DNA from: an uncultured Microbacterium sp.
GTDB lineage: Bacteria; Actinomycetota; Actinomycetes; Actinomycetales; Microbacteriaceae
Assembly: GCF_947488465.1 (NCBI RefSeq)
Contig: NZ_CANKZA010000001.1
Location: forward strand, 806,001 to 870,000
DNA: 64,000 bases
Reading direction: 5' to 3'
In this document: positions 58,615 to 64,000 of the stretch, piece after piece
Layout: each line of letters begins with the position of its first letter
How positions within the stretch are numbered: the first letter of the stretch is position 1
Position numbers and translations under genes: made by a program
The notes under the pieces: model-generated
What the model saw: the letters and a program-made list of their open reading frames with translations, nothing else
Told to the model about the DNA's origin: nothing
Databases searched by the model: none

Positions 58615-60513
58615 GCGATTCGCGAGGTGACGATGCACCGCGTCGGCGAGCGTCGGGCCGATGCCGGGAAGCTCGGCGATTTGCTCGGGGGTCGCCTGCG
58701 TGAGCTTCGCCACCGACCCGAAGTGCCGGAGAAGTGCCTTGATCCGGATCTGGCCGAGCCCGGGAACGTCGCTGAGCACGGTCGTGATATCACGCTTGCG
58801 CCGCGACCGCTGATGCGTGATCGCGAAGCGGTGCGCTTCGTCGCGCAGACGTTGCAGCAGGTAGAGCGCCTCGGACGTGCGCGGCAGGATGACGGGGTAC
58901 TCCTCCCCCGGGAGCCACACCTCTTCGAGACGCTTGGCGATACCGCACAGGGCGATCTGAGGCCCGCCGGCATCTCGGAGTGCGCGAGCGGCCGCTTCGA
59001 CCTGCGGCTGGCCACCGTCGACGACCAGCAATTGCGGCCGGTAGGCGAATCTCGGCTTCTTCCGGATCATCACCACCGGCTCATCGCCGTCGACGACCGG
59101 GACGGCGTCTGGTGTCGCCGGGTCATCTTCGTCGATGTGGGAAAGACGCCGCGTGAGCACCTGGTAGATCGAGTCGGTGTCGTCGGTGGTCTCGGGAATA
59201 CCGAAAGATCGGTACTGATCTTTGCGGGGTAGCCCGTCCTCGAAGACCACCATCGACGCGACAACGTTCGTGCCGCCGAGGTGCGAGACGTCGTAGCATT
59301 CGATCCGCAGCGGCGCCTCATCGAGCCCGAGCGCCTCCTGAAGATCGGTCAAGGCGCGCGTCCGCGACGTGTAGTCACTCGTCCGTCGCATCTTGTGCAG
59401 CAGCAACGCCTGCTCCGCGTTGCGGGTCGCTGTTTTCAGCAACTCCGACTTCTGTCCGCGTTGCGCGACCTGCACGGCCACGCGACGACCGCGGCGTTCG
59501 GTCAACCACTGCTCGATCTCGGCGGAGTCATCGGGGAGCACCGGCACGAGTACCTGCCGCGGGATGTCGGCGGCGGCCGCATCACCGTACGTGCGCTGGA
59601 GCACCTGATCGACCAGGTCGGCGCCGGCGATGTCGAGCTCTTTGTCGATCGTGGTGGCACGTACCCCGCGCACCCGACCACCGCGCACGATGAAGTGCTG
59701 CACCGCCGCGGAGAGCTCGTCCTCCGCGATGCCGAACAGGTCGGCATCCGTATCGTCCGAGAGCACCAAGGCACTGCGCTGGAGGACCGCATCGATGGAC
59801 TGCAGACGATCGCGGTAGACGGCCGCCGACTCGTAGTCCATCGCGGCGGATGCCTCCCGCATGCGCTTCGTGAGGTCTTTCGTGAAGCGCTGATCGCCGC
59901 CAGACATGAAGGCGACGAAGTCGTCGACGATCGCCCGGTGCTCTTCGATCGTCACGGTCATCGAACACGGCCCGCCGCAGCGGCCGATCTGACCGGGGAA
60001 GCAGGGCCGGCCGCTCGCCATCGCCTTCTTGTACGACGAGTCGGAGCACGTGCGGATCGGGAACACCTTGATCATGAGGTCGATCGTGTCGTGCACGGCC
60101 CAGATCTTCGGGTAGGGACCGAAGTACTTCGCCCCCCGGATGCGGCGGTTGCGGGTCACGATGACCCGCGGCGCCTCATCGGCCAGCGTGATGGCCATAT
60201 AGGGGTAGGACTTGTCGTCCTTGTACCGCACGTTGAAGGGCGGCGAATACTCCTGGATCCAGGTGTACTCGAGTTGCAGCGAGTCGACGTCGGAGTCGAC
60301 GACGGTCCACTCGACCGACGAGGCCGTCAGCACCATCCGACGCGTCCGCTCGTGCAGTGTGTGCAACGGTGCGAAGTAGTTCGACAGGCGCGCCCGGAGG
60401 TTCTTCGCCTTCCCGACGTACAGCACACGCCCCTGCGCGTCGCGGAAGCGATACACGCCGGGTTCGGTGGGGATCTCCCCCGGCTTCGGCTTGTAGGGAA
60501 GTGCGTCGGCCAT
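58612..60513 (-). CDS. uvrC: Excinuclease ABC subunit C
   Basis: A 633-residue UvrC with the GIY-YIG nuclease ([20 protein letters not shown] in short form), the UVR motif ([21 protein letters not shown] in part), the RNase H-like nuclease ([21 protein letters not shown] in part) and a C-terminal helix-hairpin-helix ([28 protein letters not shown]). It makes both incisions around bulky lesions with UvrAB. ATG at 60513 lies 1 nt after the uvrA stop; the longer frame is antisense to uvrA. Confidence 0.97.
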   Translation of the reverse strand: MADALPYKPKPGEIPTEPGVYRFRDAQGRVLYVGKAKNLRARLSNYFAPLHTLHERTRRMVLTASSVEWTVVDSDVDSLQLEYTWIQEYSPPFNVRYKDDKSYPYMAITLADEAPRVIVTRNRRIRGAKYFGPYPKIWAVHDTIDLMIKVFPIRTCSDSSYKKAMASGRPCFPGQIGRCGGPCSMTVTIEEHRAIVDDFVAFMSGGDQRFTKDLTKRMREASAAMDYESAAVYRDRLQSIDAVLQRSALVLSDDTDADLFGIAEDELSAAVQHFIVRGGRVRGVRATTIDKELDIAGADLVDQVLQRTYGDAAAADIPRQVLVPVLPDDSAEIEQWLTERRGRRVAVQVAQRGQKSELLKTATRNAEQALLLHKMRRTSDYTSRTRALTDLQEALGLDEAPLRIECYDVSHLGGTNVVASMVVFEDGLPRKDQYRSFGIPETTDDTDSIYQVLTRRLSHIDEDDPATPDAVPVVDGDEPVVMIRKKPRFAYRPQLLVVDGGQPQVEAAARALRDAGGPQIALCGIAKRLEEVWLPGEEYPVILPRTSEALYLLQRLRDEAHRFAITHQRSRRKRDITTVLSDVPGLGQIRIKALLRHFGSVAKLTQATPEQIAELPGIGPTLADAVHRHLANR

Positions 60514-60514
60514 T

Positions 60515-63436
60515 TCAGCCGGCCTTGCGCGCCTTCGGCGCCGCGGCGAGCGTCTTCTCCGGAGCGTGAATCCGCCCCGATGCCAAGACCTCGGCGAGGA
60601 AGGTGCCGGTGTGGCTGGCCTCGACGCGTGCGACCTGCTCCGGGGTACCCACCGCGATGATCTGACCGCCACCGGCACCACCCTCGGGACCGAGGTCGAT
60701 GATCCAGTCGGACGACTTGATGACATCGAGATTGTGCTCGATCACGATGACGCTATTGCCCTTGTCGACGAGGCTGTTCAGCACCTCGAGCAACCGTGCG
60801 ACGTCTTCGAAATGCAGCCCCGTCGTCGGTTCGTCGAGAACGTAGATGCTCCGACCGTTCGATCGGCGCTGCAGTTCCGTCGCGAGCTTGACGCGCTGGG
60901 CTTCGCCACCGGAGAGGGTCGTGGCCGACTGACCGAGCCGCACGTAACCGAGCCCGACGTCCACGAGCGTCTTGAGGTAGCGGTGGATCGCCTGGATCGG
61001 TTCGAAGAAGTCCGCCGCCTCGGCGATCGGCATCTCGAGCACCTCGGCGATGTTCTTGCCCTTGTAGTGCACGCTCAAGGTGTCGCGGTTGTATCGCTTG
61101 CCGTGGCACACCTCGCAGTCGACGTAGACGTCGGGCAGGAAGTTCATCTCGATCTTGATCGTGCCGTCGCCCGAGCAGGCCTCACAGCGCCCGCCCTTGA
61201 CGTTGAAGCTGAACCGTCCGGGCTGGTAGCCGCGCACCTTTGCCTCGGGCGTCTCGCTGAAAAGCGTGCGGATGCGATCGAACACACCGGTATAGGTGGC
61301 AGGGTTCGAGCGCGGGGTGCGACCGATCGGGGCCTGGTCGACGTGCACGACCTTGTCGAGGTTTTCGAGGCCCGTCACCCGCGTGTGCTTTCCGGCGACG
61401 CGGCGTGCACCGTTGAGGCGGGTCGCCAGCACTTCGTACAGGATGCCGTTGACCAGCGACGACTTGCCCGATCCGCTGACCCCGGTGACCGCGGTGAGCA
61501 CGCCGAGCGGAAAGTCGGCGGTCACATTCTTGAGATTGTTCTCCCGCGCGCCGACGACCGACAGCATCCGACTCTTGTCGATCTTGCGACGCTTCTTGGG
61601 TGTTTCGATCATGCGACGGCCGCTGAGGTACTCACCGGTGAGCGACGAGCGATCCTCCAGAAGCGACGCCAGCGGCCCGGAGTGGACGACGTGACCGCCG
61701 TCGACACCGGCGCGCGGTCCGATGTCGACCACCCAGTCCGCCGCGTGGATCGTCTCTTCGTCGTGCTCGACGACGATGAGCGTGTTGCCGAGCTCCTTGA
61801 GCCGGACGAGTGTCTCGATCAAACGACGGTTGTCACGTTGGTGGAGGCCGATCGACGGTTCGTCGAGGACGTACAGCACACCGGTCAGCCCCGAACCGAT
61901 CTGCGTCGCGAGGCGGATGCGTTGCGCTTCACCGCCGGAGAGCGACCCCGCCGCGCGCGACAAGCTGAGGTAGTTGAGTCCGACCTGGATGAGGAACTCC
62001 AACCGGGCCCGGATCTCACGCAACACCGCCGCCGCGATCTTCGCTTCGCGATCGGTGAGCTCGAGCTGGGCGAAGTACTCCTGCGCTTGGCCCAGGCTCA
62101 AGCGCGAGGCATCGGCGATCGAGTGGCCGTGCACCAGCACCGCGAGCACTTCCGGCTTGAGTCGGTCGCCCTTGCAGACCGCGCAGGGGACTTCACGCAG
62201 ATACTCCGACCACCGCTGGCGCTGACTGTCGGATTCGGCCTGCGTGTACTGCCGTTCGATGTAGGGAACCACGCCCTCGAACCCGGAGGAGTACCGCATC
62301 TCGCGACCGTAGCGGTTCTTCCACTTCACGGTGACCTTGTAGTTCTCTCCGCGGAGGATCGCTTCCTGTACCTCGGGAGTCAGATCACGCCAGGGCGTGT
62401 CGAGCGAGAAATCGAGGTCATCGGCGAGGCCCACCAGGAGACGCTCGTAGTACTGGAAGAGCCCCTTGCCCTGGGTCGTCCACGGAATGATCACGCCCTC
62501 GTTGATCGACAGTTCCTCGTCGCCGAGCATGAGCTCGACGTCGACCGACATGCGGGTGCCGAGACCGGAGCACGTCGGGCAGGCCCCGAACGGCGCGTTG
62601 AACGAAAAGGTCCGGGGCTCGATCTCGGTGAGCTGCAGGGCGTGACCGTTCGGGCAGGCGAGCTTCTCACTGAAGCTCTGCCACGCGTCATCGCCCTCTT
62701 CATCGACGAAGTTCACCTGCATGATCCCGGAGGCAAGGCCGAGCGCGGTCTCGACCGAGTCCGTGACACGGCTCAGGATGTCGGGGGCGGCGACCAGTCG
62801 GTCGACGACGACGGCGATGTCGTGCTTGTAGCTCTTCTTGAGCGTGGGCGGCTCGGCGAGTTGGATGAGGTCACCGTCGACCACGGCGCGCGCATAGCCC
62901 TTGGCCGAGAGCTCCTTGAAGAGGTCGACGAACTCGCCCTTCTTCTGCGTCACGACCGGAGCGACGATCTGATACCGCGTGCGCTCGGGGAGCTCCATGA
63001 GCTGGTCGGCGATCTGCTGCACGGTCTGCCGCTGGATCTGCGCCCCGCACTCGGGACAGTGGGGCACGCCGATCCGAGCCCACAGGAGTCGCATGTAGTC
63101 GTGGATCTCGGTGATCGTGCCCACGGTCGATCGCGGGTTGCGGTTCGTCGACTTCTGATCGATGCTCACGGCCGGCGACAGGCCTTCGATGAAATCGACA
63201 TCGGGTCGGTCGACCTGACCGAGGAACTGGCGCGCGTAGGCGCTCAGCGACTCGACGTAGCGGCGTTGCCCCTCCGCGAAGATGGTGTCGAACGCGAGGC
63301 TCGACTTCCCCGATCCGGAGAGACCCGTGAAGACCACGAGGGAGTCCCGGGGGATGTCCAGATCCACGTTCTTGAGGTTGTGGACGCGGGCTCCGCGGAC
63401 GCTGAGTTTCGACGCTGCGACGGGGACGATAGGCAC
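60515..63436 (-). CDS. uvrA: Excinuclease ABC subunit A
   Basis: A 973-residue damage-recognition ATPase with Walker [10 protein letters not shown] and GVSGSGKSS, two zinc modules (CPNGHALQL ... CPTCSGLG and CEACSGDG ... CEVCHGKRY) and two ABC signatures ([28 protein letters not shown]). The C-terminus has a Lys/Ala-rich tail. It starts with GTG 6 nt downstream of a TAGACT -10. uvrA and uvrC are adjacent and likely co-transcribed. Confidence 0.98.
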   Translation of the reverse strand: MPIVPVAASKLSVRGARVHNLKNVDLDIPRDSLVVFTGLSGSGKSSLAFDTIFAEGQRRYVESLSAYARQFLGQVDRPDVDFIEGLSPAVSIDQKSTNRNPRSTVGTITEIHDYMRLLWARIGVPHCPECGAQIQRQTVQQIADQLMELPERTRYQIVAPVVTQKKGEFVDLFKELSAKGYARAVVDGDLIQLAEPPTLKKSYKHDIAVVVDRLVAAPDILSRVTDSVETALGLASGIMQVNFVDEEGDDAWQSFSEKLACPNGHALQLTEIEPRTFSFNAPFGACPTCSGLGTRMSVDVELMLGDEELSINEGVIIPWTTQGKGLFQYYERLLVGLADDLDFSLDTPWRDLTPEVQEAILRGENYKVTVKWKNRYGREMRYSSGFEGVVPYIERQYTQAESDSQRQRWSEYLREVPCAVCKGDRLKPEVLAVLVHGHSIADASRLSLGQAQEYFAQLELTDREAKIAAAVLREIRARLEFLIQVGLNYLSLSRAAGSLSGGEAQRIRLATQIGSGLTGVLYVLDEPSIGLHQRDNRRLIETLVRLKELGNTLIVVEHDEETIHAADWVVDIGPRAGVDGGHVVHSGPLASLLEDRSSLTGEYLSGRRMIETPKKRRKIDKSRMLSVVGARENNLKNVTADFPLGVLTAVTGVSGSGKSSLVNGILYEVLATRLNGARRVAGKHTRVTGLENLDKVVHVDQAPIGRTPRSNPATYTGVFDRIRTLFSETPEAKVRGYQPGRFSFNVKGGRCEACSGDGTIKIEMNFLPDVYVDCEVCHGKRYNRDTLSVHYKGKNIAEVLEMPIAEAADFFEPIQAIHRYLKTLVDVGLGYVRLGQSATTLSGGEAQRVKLATELQRRSNGRSIYVLDEPTTGLHFEDVARLLEVLNSLVDKGNSVIVIEHNLDVIKSSDWIIDLGPEGGAGGGQIIAVGTPEQVARVEASHTGTFLAEVLASGRIHAPEKTLAAAPKARKAG

Positions 63437-63442
63437 CGCACA

Positions 63443-63448
63443 AGTCTA
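63443..63448 (-). promoter_or_regulatory. -10 hexamer TAGACT, probable leaderless promoter of uvrA
   Basis: TAGACT then 6 nt (TGTGCG) and GTG at 63436 on the minus strand. No LexA box was recognised around it. Confidence 0.55.
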
Positions 63449-63451
63449 AGC

Positions 63452-63475
63452 GGGGCCTCCGACACCGGGCCCCCG
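63452..63475 (-). terminator. Weak hairpin after the MarR gene
   Basis: GGGGCC pairs with GGCCCC across a short loop, on the minus strand about 43 nt after the MarR stop and upstream of the uvrA start. It is only 6 bp and has no T tract. Confidence 0.3.
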
Positions 63476-63517
63476 CGTGCGCTCTGAGCGAAGCCCCTTC
63501 CGGATGCCGGGAGCTCC

Positions 63518-63964
63518 TCACACGGTGCGCCGTCCCGCGAACGGCGCCAGTCCGTCGCGGAGAGTCACCACCTGTTCGGACGTCATGCCGGTGGCCGCCA
63601 TCACCTTCCCCGGAACGTCGAGCGCACGCTCGCGAAGCGCCACGCCCGCCGGCGTGAGACCCAGCGCGAGTACGCGGGCATCCCCCACACTGCGACCGCG
63701 GGAGACGAGCCCCTGCGCCTCCAAGCGCCCGATGAGCGGCGACAGCGTCGCGGGTTCCATCGCCAGCTCGTCGGCCAGCTCCCCCAGGGCGCGGGGCGAG
63801 CCCTCCCACAGGGCGAGCATGACGAGATACTGCGGGTGCGTGAGGCCGAGCGGCTCGAGGATCGGGCGGTAGATCGCGACGACGTTCCGCGCGGCGGTCA
63901 CCACCGCGAAGCAGAGCTGATTGTCGAGCTTCAGCAGGTCATCGCGCGGGTCGTCGGCGTTCAT
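63518..63964 (-). CDS. MarR family transcriptional regulator
   Basis: A 148-residue winged helix-turn-helix protein. Residues from LGLTHPQYLVMLALWEG through LADELAMEPATLSPLIGRLEAQGLV form the MarR DNA-binding domain, and the wing contains SVGDARVLALGLT. I choose the ATG at 63964, which is 7 nt from a TAGGAT hexamer; an in-frame ATG at 63973 would add three residues. It probably represses itself and a neighbouring gene outside the window; a TTAGT palindrome stands upstream. Confidence 0.9.
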   Translation of the reverse strand: MNADDPRDDLLKLDNQLCFAVVTAARNVVAIYRPILEPLGLTHPQYLVMLALWEGSPRALGELADELAMEPATLSPLIGRLEAQGLVSRGRSVGDARVLALGLTPAGVALRERALDVPGKVMAATGMTSEQVVTLRDGLAPFAGRRTV

Positions 63965-63971
63965 GACCCTC

Positions 63972-63977
63972 ATCCTA
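63972..63977 (-). promoter_or_regulatory. -10 hexamer TAGGAT, probable leaderless promoter of the MarR gene
   Basis: TAGGAT then 7 nt (GAGGGTC) and ATG at 63964 on the minus strand. The same spacing pattern as elsewhere in this window. Confidence 0.45.
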
Positions 63978-63985
63978 CATATTCG

Positions 63986-63997
63986 TTAGTACACTAA
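63986..63997. promoter_or_regulatory. Candidate MarR operator palindrome TTAGTACACTAA
   Basis: TTAGT-AC-ACTAA, two 5-bp arms around 2 bp, is AT-rich in a GC-rich genome and lies just upstream of the MarR -10. The window ends 3 nt later, so a divergent partner gene cannot be seen. Confidence 0.5.
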
Positions 63998-64000
63998 GGA

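Noticed and set aside
60566..63487. Open frame of 973 codons on the plus strand opposite uvrA
   Set aside because: It mirrors uvrA in reverse frame and has a composition biased to Asp, Glu, Arg and Val typical for antisense shadows; no motif recognised.
63437..63517. LexA box upstream of uvrA
   Set aside because: No CGAAC-N4-GTTCG type sequence was found in the gap.

Overview
The window is about 64 kb of contiguous, very GC-rich chromosome from an actinobacterium, most likely Microbacteriaceae (Microbacterium or a close relative; inferred). The gene set supports this: RbpA, WhiA, OpcA, SufBDC with a Rieske protein, HrcA/CIRCE, type B L31 and an actinobacterial tkt-tal-pgi-zwf-opcA-pgl operon. 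GTG starts and start/stop overlaps are frequent. I see no tRNA, rRNA, CRISPR array, insertion sequence, prophage or origin. Long open frames opposite real genes are a by-product of the base composition.

Layout. 1-12.3 kb (all minus): a partial type I modification gene (hsdM) just downstream of era, then, reading upstream, the corC-like/ybeY/phoH/HIT/rsmE/dnaJ/hrcA/hemW/DUF1990/lepA housekeeping block with a CIRCE operator in front of hrcA. 12.5-17.2 kb: a 1579-residue secreted nuclease fused to a 5'-nucleotidase. 17.3-25.1 kb: hydrolases, an MFS transporter, rpsT and rpmE2 facing each other across stacked hairpins, a lone ABC ATPase, and a divergent glycogen pair (GlgA type, glgC) next to serB. 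25.1-30.3 kb: fabG, small membrane proteins, SURF1, an ABC-F protein and bioY. 30.4-35.4 kb: a complete siderophore-iron uptake operon behind a DtxR/IdeR-like iron box. 35.4-40.7 kb: a MalY-type C-S lyase and the suf iron-sulfur assembly operon (sufT, sufC, Rieske, sufD, sufB). 41-43.6 kb: ctaA and ctaB for heme A/O. 43.9-52.0 kb: the pentose phosphate operon. 52-55.8 kb: rbpA, secG, tpiA, pgk, gap. 55.9-64 kb: sodA, whiA, rapZ, uvrC, uvrA and a MarR regulator.

How the genes work together. Central carbon flow (gap-pgk-tpiA, pgi, pentose phosphate, glycogen), cytochrome oxidase maturation (ctaA, ctaB, SURF1), iron acquisition and iron-sulfur assembly are all represented. The secreted nuclease/nucleotidase would feed nucleosides and phosphate to the cell.

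The window is mainly ordinary core genome. The most notable non-coding signal is a recurring arrangement in which a TANNNT -10 hexamer (commonly TAGGCT or TAGACT) lies only 6-7 nt before the start codon in at least ten genes, implying leaderless transcripts. Other points for checking are a nested palindrome between sufB and ctaA, a 21-bp perfect palindrome between rpsT and rpmE2, the absence of sufR/sufS/sufU and yvcK from their usual places, and a MarR operator-like palindrome at the right edge. I did not find a clearly new multi-gene system.
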